This document shows, in pieces, positions 32,970 to 43,601 of a DNA stretch of 64,000 bases (the stretch's first letter is position 1; every line of letters begins with the position of its first letter). A program made the translations under genes and the position numbers. Source of the DNA: Fistulifera solaris (Eukaryota > Bacillariophyta > Bacillariophyceae > Naviculales > Stauroneidaceae); contig AP026143.1 in NCBI GenBank assembly GCA_030295235.1, forward strand, positions 186,001-250,000, given 5' to 3'. The notes beneath the pieces are model-generated. The model was not told the origin of the DNA and did no database searches. It saw only the letters and a program-made list of their open reading frames with translations.

Positions 32970-33305
32970 GCGCCATGAATCGTCTTATGCTAACGAGTTC
33001 GCTAAGGGGATGTCTTGAAAACTTCTTGTCCTTTACACCATCTACCCTTATTGATCTGTTGGTTGCAGGAAAGTGAATGAACTTCACTGTTGTCGTCGAC
33101 GGCGCGGACGACGCGGACCAAAACGCGGACGAGCTTTTTCTAGTCCTTGTTTCGCACTTAATAAGCTGAACACGAAATGGCACTCGCTATTAAAATAGTA
33201 GGTACCGTTGGGTACCGGTACGCTACCTACCCCATCAAACACATCCTGCGAGACTAGACCTAAGGCCATCAAAAATATACGATTGATTATCTATTTCGTC
33301 AAAAA
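32970..33305. other. Spacer between the two polymerase X genes
   Basis: 336 bp serving as promoter of copy A and 3' region of copy B. Contains a GTACC-type palindrome at 33201-33230 and CG-rich repeats of GCGGACG. Confidence 0.45.
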
Positions 33306-35916
33306 CTAATCTACCCACTGGTAATTCATCTCCTCTTCGCGAAGGGCAGATCGACTGAGTTCCCTCAATTGGATCGCATTTTCATTTCCCTCTTTCGCTT
33401 GAACTGCCGCAAAGCTATCTCGTTCCGTGACCTCCTTCCACACCAGGCCTAGCTTGTCAAAAACTTCTTTCTCATTCGTTGGGTTTTCCAGAATAGAAAC
33501 TTCTGTATTCTCTATGAACAAGCCGTGATCGTTGAGAGTCCAGCCCAATTTCTGCTGAGACCAAAGTCGCATGGCTCGATTGAAATAACCATTGCCGGTA
33601 AAATAGATGGAGGCGAAGACACGCTCGCGGTATGGATAAAACTTGATGTCGAGTCGCCTCCGTCGCCCAAGGACCATAGGAGAGCGAATGACACCAAAAT
33701 AGGTCGTCGACGAAGACTTATCGGCTTTCCGCTTTCCGCTGCTCGAACCTCGATGTTCGATCAGATTGCGACGGACATCTGGAGGGATGGTTCGATTGAA
33801 CAGTTCAGGGTTCATTCCGGAGATATACGTCAAGTGATGCTCAATGAAACCCCGCGCAAGTAGTTTGTCCGCGACAACACCGACGGCATTCGGTGGGACT
33901 GTGTCGTAGTAGCTAGCGTGGGTGACAAGAATATCAATATCACCGCATGTCTCTTTTCCTCGTCTGTAACTTCCATTGATTTGCATTTGAACTTGCGGGT
34001 AATCTTCTTTGAAGCACTTCTTGACAATATCGAAGATGGCTTCGACTTCGGATCTACTCATTTCTTCCATTATATCTTCGTAACATAGCAAGCCAATGTA
34101 TTGACTCCGATCGACCGTCACTGCTCCAGCCTCCACTGCCGCCTTCACTTCATCAATCGAGCGATACCCTGCTCGCACCAGTTCGGTCGCTTTAGCGCGT
34201 CCCACACCCCATATATTCATCATGCGTCTCATTATGACACGATTCTCGTCATGCTCCAGTTCCTTAATTCGACTACTTGTACCAGTCTGTAAAAACTCAC
34301 GTATGATAGACATTGTAGTCGCCCCAAAGCCTTTTGTTTTCGACAATCTCTCCAGCTCGTCAGGATCCTCTGTGACCTCGAAGTCCAGAAGCCGAAGCCT
34401 CCCAGCAGTAAGACTGAAGCTGTATGCCCGCCAATCGTCAGTATCATGGATTGGAGCTGTTTGGTAGAGCTTGGAAAGCTTTCTAAAATGGTCTGCTAGC
34501 TCCTGGTTCCGTTTATCTGGTGACTGAGCCTCGCATTTCCTTCTCAAACGTCGCATTTCTTGTCCAGACATACTATCTCTGTTAGCCTTCGGGTGCAAAT
34601 TAATATACCTTTCATGTAACGCAGGACTGCGAAGAGGAGGCTTTGAAAAGGCATTACCTTTGGCTGCCCATTTACGATGAACGCAGACAATGTTATTGTC
34701 GTCGACAAAATCTTCTAGGTCTTCAACCTTGTTAAAGCCTAGAGCTGTTGCGAGTCTCTCGGGTTTGATACCATTGTCGCTGACAACAATGTGGGTTGGG
34801 AATGGAGGGTTTGTCTTGTCAAAATGATCCAAAACAATTGCATTCCGTTGTATGACATGGTTTTTCAAACCGTTGCCGTCGCCACTTTCAATAAGCTCGT
34901 CGATCATGTCCATTCCTTCTCGGACGAAATAAATCCTGAAAGGTGTCGTAAGTTGTGGCTCAGTGGCAGCACGCTTCTTCGACTGATCCGAACCAATGGA
35001 AGCAAAGCCATCTAAGCTCTTTTGTACTAGCTTCTCTTTCTTTTCCAAGGATTCACAATGCTCAGGATCTTTACTATTCGGCGTTACTATTTTTGACGGA
35101 GTCTGGGCCTCGTGGAGGTCATGGTGCACACGACCCTGATGTTCAGGTTGCAAACTAGTTTTGATCGATTCTCTTTCGTGGAGTTGATCTGTAGGCTCTA
35201 AATCCCTTTTTTCGGTTGCTCTTTTCGTGGAACCACGACTTCTGTATTGTTTTTCAGGGTGAGTTTCGTGCTCTTCTTTGATGGGATGAGTTACTGCATC
35301 TTTTCCGCTAGTAGATATTGCCCCACCTGTCTGGTCGAAATCGCTCGTTTCAGCTGCATCTGGATCTTGGCATATCGCAAATTCAAGCACATCACCTTTG
35401 TTTTGGGGCGGACATAGCTTTAGATGCGAATAATTTCTCAAATCGACCGGACCGAGCCAGCTACTGCCCTCGATCTCCTTCGAAGATGAGATAATAGAAT
35501 CAATTGGTTTATAATCAACGCATCCTTCATTCTTTGCACCAATTAAAATCAGTGATCGAGGATGATGCGCATCTTTCTTCACCCATAGTTCTGTCATCCT
35601 TTGGTGGTGTTCGACTTCTAAAAAGTCTTTTTGACATGTAGCTCTTTGCCCACTTCACGACATCAAAGCAGTTCGCGCACATTTTCCGCGAATTTTCCTC
35701 CTTCGGGTCCGAACACCCGCAAGATCTCAATAAGCATGAGAGCAATTCCGCGCGGCCGAAATGCTCACAATTTTTATCGGCAGTTTTCGCGTTTTGATAT
35801 CCCAGTTTAAGGTATGGCGACAAGTCTACTTGGGAACTAGCATTTGTTCTCTCATGTGCTGCCATGAGTGGTTGCTTGTCACGAAGTGGTACCAATACGA
35901 AATTCGTCATTTTCAC
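33306..35916 (-). CDS. DNA polymerase family X, copy B (one frame break)
   Basis: About 869 residues, collinear with copy A over its whole length: N-terminal Cys domain (LLRSCGCSDPKEE ... KMCANCFDVVKWAKSYMSKR), WVKKDAHHPRSLILIGAKNE, a divergent charged linker, BRCT (RIYFVREGMDMIDEL, THIVVSDNGIKPERL), helix-hairpin-helix (IWGVGRAKATELVRAGYRS) and palm (GSYRRGKETCGDIDIL, RRRLDIKFYP, YFTGNGYFNRAMRLW). All three catalytic Asp are present. One extra T in a five-T run near 35622-35626 splits the first 90 residues from the rest. Catalytic and BRCT parts are much more alike between the copies than the linker, so the duplication is not recent and both copies seem under selection. Confidence 0.88.
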
Positions 35917-36170
35917 TCTCGCTGTTTTAGTCTGAATAATCAGATGCTTCCCAAAAGCGTTTCTCGATTCATTTGAGACATCAAGAGTCTTTTCTTGCGT
36001 CTTTCTTCAATTTGTTGATTGTTTCTTGCGAGTTTGAACGTCCTGATGATTTCGAGAAAAAAATCATCATCGATTTTCGAAAAGAGAACCGTATTTGCCC
36101 GTCGGTCCGACGTACGGTTGCAGAGAAAAAAGACTATAGTTCAACAATTGACCGGACTATAGTCACTAGT
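35917..36170. other. Spacer between polymerase X copy B and 5-oxoprolinase
   Basis: Short, AT-rich, with the string ACTATAGT-like element repeated (about 36132 and 36155). No gene. Confidence 0.35.
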
Positions 36171-39100
36171 CTATAACTGGCGAGTCTTTTTCAGAGGCGG
36201 CTCATCATTTGAAGGGACTGGGCCGTATCCTCCGCCGCCTGGGGTCTCGATCCGTAGACGCTCACCGACATCCATTGATCCGCTGCAGCGTCCACCAATG
36301 TTCACAACGGTACCATCTTTCTGAATCAGTAAATTCCGACCACAAGCACCCTCTTCGCCTCCGTTCATACCGTACGGGTGCAGCGTTCTCCGTTCACTCA
36401 GAATGCTCATGGTTAAGGGGCGAAGAGGCTCCAGTTCTCTGATCACACCGTTTCCACCTGGATGAGCCCCTTTTCCTCCACTGTTTGGTCTAATGGAAAA
36501 TTCTTGCAACAGCACGGGATATCTTCTTTCTAAAATCTCAGGATCTGTGATCCGAGTGTTGGTGCAATGCGTGTGTATACCATGCTGACCGTCCCAGGTC
36601 GGACCAGCACCCGCTCCTCCAGCAATCGTTTCGTAATAGCCGAATTTCTCATCACCAAAAGTTAAGTTGTTCATACAGCCCTGGCTTGCAGCGCACGCCT
36701 TGAAGGCTTTCAATACGACATCTACGACGCGTTGACTCGTCAAAACATTGCCGCCGACCACACCGGCTTCAGCCGAAGGATTCAATAGACTATGGTCAGG
36801 AATAATAAAGCGAATCGGAGCAAGGCATCCTTGATTCAACGGGATTTCCTGACCTACGAGAGATCGTAACGAATAAATGACGGCGCTGTAGGTAACTGCA
36901 GGAGGGGCATTGTGATTGGCACGAACTTGATGCCCGGTTCCGGTAAAATCGAAAGTCGCAGAACCTGTTTCTGGGTCGATGGTGACTGTCAGCTCGATCG
37001 GAGACCCGTCGTCCATGTAATCGATTGCGTGGGCGCGCGCTCCGTTCTTTCTAGCAAATTCTTTCAACATGAAACGAACCGAGTTTTCAGCGTTCTTTTG
37101 TATGAAACCCATGTAGGCTTGTACATGACGAAGACCGTATGTTTGCACAAGCTCTTTCAACAAACGTATGCCGGCGTTATTGGCTGCAACTTGGGCTCGC
37201 AAATCACTGAGATTGTCGCGCAAATTGCGCGTACCCGAATTGCCAGGTAACTTCCCCGGTGCTTGTAGAATCTCGGTTATTCCTTCTTCTTGAAATTTGC
37301 CATCTCGTACCAATTTGAAGGCGACAATCATAGCTCCTTCGTCTTCCAAGCGAGTCGAATGTGGCGGCATAGAACCCGGCGATATGCCACCAATGTCTCC
37401 ATGATGTCCTCTACTCGCGACAAAGAATATGATCTCACCTTCATGAAAGACTGGAGTTATTACCGTGATGTCGGGAAGATGAGAGCCCCCAGCAAGTTGC
37501 GGATGGTTCGAAACAAGAACTTCTCCCTCTTTTATCCCCTCACGTCCTTCGCTATTCCAGTAATCAACTTGAAAGCTAACGGCGCGTTCCATAGCACCAA
37601 GGTGGACAGGAATATGAGGCGCGTTGGCTACTAATCCACCATTTTTAGTGAAAAGGGCACAAGAAAAGTCTAGTCGTTCTTTCATATTGACACTAATCGC
37701 GGTTCGCTGCAAAACTCGACCACATTGCTCCGCAATGCTCATGAACCTACAGCAAAAAAGTTAGAAAGTTTTCGTCTGGAAATTTACATTCAGTGCATTC
37801 ATCATAAGCGTACCTGTGACCAAAAATGGAAAGTTGAACTGGATCTTCTTTAATTTCTTCATCCTCTTCGACTGGTTTCTCTCCACTCGAACCGATGCTG
37901 ATCTCCAAATTCCCATTTGCTGTGACGAATGCACTGCAAGCCACTTCCAAAACGACTGTACTAATCGGTTGCACAATGATGCTAGGGCCCTGGATCACGT
38001 GCCCAGGTGCTAAATCCTCTGATTTATAAACGGGGACTTCTTCCCATCCATTTTCAAAATAAGCTCTCGTTGTGTCGATAGCAGGTGGCGCACCCTTCTT
38101 CGGTGGTGGGGGAAGAATACTAGGAGTACTACCGGGAAAAACCGAGCGCACACGGTAGTCATCAATCAATACGTCTCTTCCTTCCAAAACAAAACCAAAC
38201 TCCCTTTCGTACACGGCACGAAACACTTGATCGAATGATTTTCCTGGTTCTTCTTTGATCATAATGGAATTGTCCGTGCCTTGATAGCGAAGGTTCAAGT
38301 AGCGTTCGACGACTACCGATTCTTTCGCATGGCCCTGTTGCACCAACGCGGCTACAGCGCGATCGGCCAAATGCTGCAATCGTTCTTCGCCCGAGACACT
38401 CAATTGGCCCATGTATGTTTCGGCAGCAGGTTCCTGTTCTTCGTGAACAGCATCAGCCATAGAAAGTCCATACGCAGATAATATACCGCCATATTTATGA
38501 ACGAGCACTTTTTTCATACCCAATGCTTTTGCCATGAAACAACCTGCGATCCGAGAAGTTAGGAAACCATACAGAATCCGGTTGCCACACAACAAGCAAC
38601 AGTCGTATACGTACAATGCTGCGGCCCCGCTCCACCGAAACAAGCCAAAATATGAGTCGTAATATCGTAGCCTTTCATTTGTGTCAAATTACGAATGGGA
38701 CGACACATGGCTTCGTTGGCCACTTGCAAAAAGCCGTACGCCAGTTCATCGGCCGAACGTCCATTCGCTTCCGGCAAGGCCGTCAATGCCTCAAAGGCCC
38801 GACGAGCACCCTCCACATCCAACGGTTCATCTTCATGGGGACCAAAAATGGAAGGAAAGTACTTGGGAATCACCCGGCCCAACACCACATTGGCATCGGT
38901 GACGGCCAAATATCCATTCTTGCGATAACAAACGGGACCGGGATGTGCCCGCGAGGATTCCGGTCCCACTCGAAAGAGACCGCGCTCCAAAAACAGACGC
39001 GATCCACCCCCGGCGGCCACGGTATGAATGTCCAATTGCGGTGCTTGGATGGCGACACCGGCGGTGACCGTCTCGAACACGTGCTCGAGAGAACCCGCGT

Positions 39101-40193
39101 ACCGCGAGACATCCGTCGACGTTCCACCCATATCAAAGCCAATGACCGGAGTGGGTGCCGCGTACGATGTTTTCGCATATCCGACGACTCCACCGGCCGG
39201 ACCCGACAGAATGGCTTGATGTCCTCCAAAATCATGGACGGGTGCCAATCCCCCATCGGATTTCATAAACGTCAACGGTACATTTTTCAAGTTCTCATCA
39301 AAGCCTTGTTGAAAGGACGTGAGATAGTGGGTAATTTGGGGCGTCAAATAGGCGGCCGCCGCTGTCGTATGACCCCGCGAGACCAATTTGACCATGGGAT
39401 TGATGCGATGCGATAGGGCAATGTGTTCAAAACACCGCAACGAAGCCGCCAATTCTCCAATCATCGTTTCGTGTTCCCCATACACATACGCATGCATCAA
39501 ACAAATCGCCAGTGAGGTAATGCCTTGATCCCGCAATTGTAAAAGGTCGTCCCGAATCTTGGGTAGATTGGGTCTTTGTACAATGAGGACGGATTCTCCC
39601 GTGACACCTTTCCGCGATTCGTATTGTTGCGACCACGCGGCCGGGGTATATTTTTGCAACACGATGCGTTCGTCAATCGGCACGACCGTTTCGTATAAAA
39701 GGCCCGGTTTGGCACACGTCAAATCAAAAATATCCGGTCGACTCTGATTCCCAATTTCGAGAGCATCTTGAAATCCTTTCGTGATGAGCAAAGCCATTTT
39801 GGCACCATTTCGTTCCAACAGGGCATTTGTTGCGACGGTCGTACCCATGCGAATGCTCCCAATCCGATGCGTGGCGACGGGCTGTCCGCGGGGATATTTG
39901 TGCGTCATGTCGTATTCTTCCAAAAGTTGACGAATCCCTTCCGTGGGGGCATCGGGATAATGGGCCGGATCTTCCGATAACAATTTGCGGACGACTTCCG
40001 TCCCATCGGGCAAACGACAAAAAATGTCGGTAAAAGTACCACCCCGATCAATACTGAAATGAAATTTTTGATCTGTAGTAGTCATGAAGACAGGGCGTGC
40101 TGTACGAAACGAAGAAGGAAGAACAAACGAAGAAGAGATAACGGCGGTCGAAACAACACCAAACAGAAGCAACGAAAGAAAGGGCTTGTTCAT
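36171..40193 (-). CDS. OXP1: 5-oxoprolinase (ATP-hydrolysing) with plastid-type presequence
   Basis: Three exons: 40193-38615, 38543-37814 and 37746-36171, with introns of 71 and 67 nt; 1294 residues, the normal length. HyuA half: [55 protein letters not shown] joined over intron 1 to [19 protein letters not shown]. HyuB half: [20 protein letters not shown] over intron 2, [48 protein letters not shown]. It opens 5-oxoproline to glutamate with ATP, closing the glutathione cycle. The N-terminus [20 protein letters not shown] then SSFVLPSSF looks like a signal peptide with Phe near +1, so plastid import is possible, while an inner ATG at codon 37 ([10 protein letters not shown]) would give the cytosolic form. 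No frame breaks. Confidence 0.95.
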
Positions 40194-40717
40194 TCACAGC
40201 AATCGAACGCTAGAACTTCTATTGAAATAATAGAAACAACACTAAGGCGATGTTATGTATGGAAAGGGCACGATGTTACTACATAAACAAAAGCCGCTGC
40301 AATCTGCAATAATGAAGACGAGGCGGACCGATGATTTTGGGAAAAAATCTTCCTCATCCGCCGAAGGCGTTACGAGTCACGAGTCACGACGATAGGTTGA
40401 TGAGTAAGGACCTGTGATTTTGGAAAACGTCATCACGTATTTATGGGAGTCGTACCAGTACTGAACTGGGACAATCCTAAAGAAGAAAACGACAATTTCC
40501 AGTACAAGATTCTACGTAGCGTCCACGAGGAAGACGAATGAATTTTAACAAATATTTCCGTGCACCGCATCGTGTTGGAGTTCACCTCCGACCCGAGCGA
40601 CCCTCAGTGTTTAACTTGTAGGTCAATTAAGCTATAAGCCAGAACTAGCGAACAGGTAGATCAATAGTCTTTCTTTTGTCTCTTCTTAGTCTTTGTTGTT
40701 ATTATCTACTGGATTCA

Positions 40718-40745
40718 TCCGAATCAATGAGCTCATTGATTCGGA
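40718..40745. repeat. Perfect 28-bp palindrome
   Basis: Half-arm TCCGAATCAATGAG is followed immediately by its exact reverse complement with no spacer. Confidence 0.9.
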
Positions 40746-41406
40746 CGAGCTCTGGGTCATTCCTCTTCCAGCCACTCGATCGGCCCGTTACCGTCTTACT
40801 TGACTTGCCTATCTTGCCGACTGTACGAGGGACTTAGATGCTCAACGCCCTCTGCTAGTTTAAGCCTGACCGGGAGTCACTTCTTCAGTCACGACCGGTA
40901 CTGGATTTTCTCCAACACATCGTCCCAGTAGCAGGTACGAGATATAGCATTATTTTTCTTTATTTTTCACGAAGAAACGGGACAGCTTACAAAGATCAAT
41001 GATGATTCATTAGACCCCTTATTTTAATCATCGCTTTGGTCAAAAGCTGGTCAATATTCTTGTGCTCGCGGTCTCCGGGACTTTACATGTGAGTCAACAG
41101 CGGCCTGCACATTACCAGGTAGCGCACGTGAGAAGGAAACATCAAATGAAACAGGCGTTCTGCCGGATTGAAAAATAAAATCAATAGTTAATAAATTGAT
41201 ATTTATCATTTCTAATACTTATTCTTTTTTTTGGTTACCATCGACCATGTTCGATCCGTCACGGCGTTGACCAACATTATGCTCAAATCTTGTTGAATTT
41301 ATACATATCGTGTATAAAATGATACATTTGAACGATCACAAGTCACAAAACAAAATCAACCAGCAAGTTCGGATAAGAAAAATGTCAATTAAAGAGCAAA
41401 AGCACA

Positions 41407-41530
41407 GTCGAATCGTTTCTGTTTAGAAATCTTGCCAAATGATAAAAATGAAAGGGATCGTGCCAGCAAAAGCGGTCGAATCGTTTATCTGTTCGAGAAA
41501 TCGTGCCAAGTGATAATGAGAGGGATCGTG
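41407..41530 (+). repeat. Diverged direct duplication, two copies of about 56 nt
   Basis: Copies at 41407-41462 and 41475-41530 both begin GTCGAATCGTTT, share GAAATC.TGCCAA.TGATA and end AGGGATCGTG, with small indels in between. Confidence 0.7.
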
Positions 41531-41915
41531 TGAATCTGACGTGTGCAATGGGGCTGCGGGGCGGGGTCGCGCCGTGACTCAAATTTAACAAAAGTAAATC
41601 ATCGTGCAATCGCAGCGCTTTCATCGGGATGATGCACATAGACCATAGAGACTTGTACTACTGGTGAGAGACACAATGCAAAATGCAAATATCCCCGTCG
41701 TTGTTCGTAAATATAAGTACCAGTTACATTCCAGGTATAAGTACATCGCCCGATACCTACTTTGTCCCTTGCCCCTAAGTCCTCATTTCTCATTTTTCAT
41801 TTTTCAGCTTTTTTCTTTTTTCTTTGAGAACGTGGGGTAGTACAGAATAAGAAAGTGATTGGGGATTGGGAATAAAAAGATGAATATGGAACACATGCAA
41901 AACCGATCTACGTTT

Positions 41916-41968
41916 CGACTTCCTTCTAGAACTAGTGTAAATTACACTAGTTCTAGAGAATGAAGTCG
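41916..41968. repeat. Long inverted repeat (hairpin)
   Basis: A perfect 16-bp arm TCTAGAACTAGTGTAA at 41925-41940 pairs with 41942-41957 around a single-base centre; beyond small unpaired bulges the pairing resumes with CGACTTC (41916-41922) against GAAGTCG (41962-41968). Confidence 0.85.
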
Positions 41969-42271
41969 AGTGTAATCATTCAAGGATAGACATGAAAGAC
42001 ATAAACGATATAACAAGTGATCAACAATGACAGTGAGTGGTGAGTGAATTATACAAGCAAGACTCAGGACTCCGTCTACCAGCTTAGGTATTGCTGTGTT
42101 CGAACTTCGAACGATACACGCTACGCACCACGTGGTGTTGCATCCGAATCGTATCAAAAATGAGCTCGGCTTCAAAGGTTCGTACCACATCTCAAAAACT
42201 CTTTCCTAACAATATCTGAGATCTGAGAAGCAACTTTTCAACGACCCAAGACGTAACACAACGATATTACC

Positions 42272-42941
42272 ATGAAGTTTCTTACCCCATCCATTTTCTT
42301 TCTAACTTCGCTTTGCAGTGCAAGCACACGCGCCGTTTCCGACACCATCGCGGTCCAACGAGCGTTGGCTGAGCTAAACTTTCCTTTGAAAGACTCAAAG
42401 ACTCGCTTGAGGAAGCGCCAGCTCTTCAACTTTTGAGGATTGATACGCCTTCGAGGGACGGCACTCCTTCAACAAATGCAACTGTTGCGAGAGTTGATAC
42501 TCCTTCGCGAGATGAAAATCCCTCGGGAAATGCCACAGGTGCGAGGTTTGACACTCCGTCGAGAGACGACACGCTTTCGATGTTTGACACTCCTTCGAGA
42601 GATGAAAATCCCTCGGGAAATGCCACAGGTGCGAGGTTTGACACTCCATCGAGAGATGAAAATCTCTCGGGGTTTGACACCCTTCTAGGGATGACGGTCT
42701 TTCGCGACTTGACACTCCTTCTAGGGATGATACCCTTTCGGGATTTGACACTCCTTCGAGGGATGGAACTGCTTCCTGGGATGATACCTGGGATGACACC
42801 TACTCGTGGGACGACACGGCCCCTGAAGAAGATGCTTCCGTCGTTCAAATGCAGGAAGTCAGCTCGGCCTTCATGATGAGTCCGTCTTTTATCATGCATG
42901 TCACTGCAGTCACTGCTTCCGTTGTGTACTTGTTGATTTAA
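42272..42941 (+). CDS. Secreted DTPSRD-repeat protein, probably GPI-anchored (two frame breaks)
   Basis: About 223 residues. It begins with a signal peptide (MKFLTPSIFFLTSLCSAS), then a helical stretch (VQRALAELNFPLKDSKTR), then eight copies of a DTPSRD core, usually FDTPSRDxxxS, with GNATGAR linkers containing possible N-glycosylation sites (NAT). After the repeats come WDDTWDDTYSWDDTAPEEDA (acidic) and a hydrophobic end, FIMHVTAVTASVVYLLI, which with no following charge reads as a GPI-anchor signal. Two frame changes (near 42395-42405 and in CCC at about 42684) each fit one missing base, and the repeat phase continues across the second. No family recognised; a cell-surface or wall-associated protein is inferred. 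The opposite strand is also open here but lacks a signal. Confidence 0.6.
42497..42660 (+). repeat. Coding tandem repeat, 90-bp period
   Basis: A block of about 47 identical bases beginning GATGAAAATCCCTCGGGAAA occurs at 42511 and again at 42601. Its recent duplication lies inside the DTPSRD-repeat gene. Confidence 0.8.
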
Positions 42942-43601
42942 GAAAACCAAGTAGATTGATCATACATAAAAATACATATTTTATTTAGTGAGATCTTCGA
43001 TACGTCGCACTTCTTCGTTTTGTCCGTTTTCCTTTTGTTGCTGCTTATTCTGCTGCGCGAACTTTGACATGAAGCTTAAAACAAAAGAGCGCTGAAAAGC
43101 GATGGATGCCTTGGGAATTGGGAAGTATGGGATCGGAAAAGGGAAAAGGATGTCGCAACGCCTTGCGTTTTGCGTTATCTTCAAACGGTGATGTACAAGT
43201 ACCTGGTAATTCGGTACCAGGTAACGTAATTCAACGTGTTGCATGCCTTTTTTCATTCTATTGCTAACCTTATTATCGCAATAGGATTAATTGTAAGGTA
43301 CGTGTACCTGGTACTGGTTCAGCACTCCGTACCAGGTGCCGTATGATTTTCGAGGCATCTTGTTCCAGGACTGGATCACAATGGAGTCACGTATCCTTTA
43401 GTAGTGACAAATGAGAAATGAGTATACGGGTAGAAAGTAGAGCTCTCACATATCTTCCGACCTTCCACCAACGATACGGCGCTTCATTCTTGTTGTTGCA
43501 ATTCCGCTTTCGTTCTCATCATTCTATCGACGCATCAGTCTACTACTTTTTCTTCTTCTTTTTTAAAAAGACTACCATGATACACAACAATTGACGAAAG
43601 A
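42942..43601. other. Intergenic with GTACC-type palindromes
   Basis: No gene. Motifs at 43197-43227 (ACCTGGTAAT..GGTACCAGGTA) and 43297-43341 (GTACCTGGTACTGG, TACCAGGTGCC). Confidence 0.45.

Larger units (their letters stand above)
40194..42271. other. Two-kilobase gene-poor region with palindromes
   Basis: The longest non-coding stretch of the window. It holds a perfect 28-bp palindrome (40718-40745), a diverged 56-nt duplication (41407-41530), an AT-rich part (about 41160-41400) and a long hairpin (41916-41968). No coding frame with biased composition on either strand. Confidence 0.55.

Noticed and set aside
41385-41793. Small minus-strand frames in the gene-poor gap
   Set aside because: They run over the decayed duplication and palindromes and have no coding character.
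41925-41937. TCTAGAACTAGTG, identical to part of a common cloning-vector polylinker (XbaI-SpeI)
   Set aside because: Flanks are not vector sequence and the string is one arm of a genomic inverted repeat; 13 bases alone do not show contamination.
40194-42271. Retroelement, DNA transposon or virus remnant in the gap
   Set aside because: No reverse transcriptase, integrase, transposase or capsid-like frame, and no terminal repeats with target duplication.
42426-42950. Open frame of 174 codons on the minus strand with repeated GVSNLAPVAFPEGFSS
   Set aside because: It is the antisense of the DTPSRD repeats; it has no signal peptide or anchor and starts in unlikely sequence, while the plus strand has both ends of a secreted protein.
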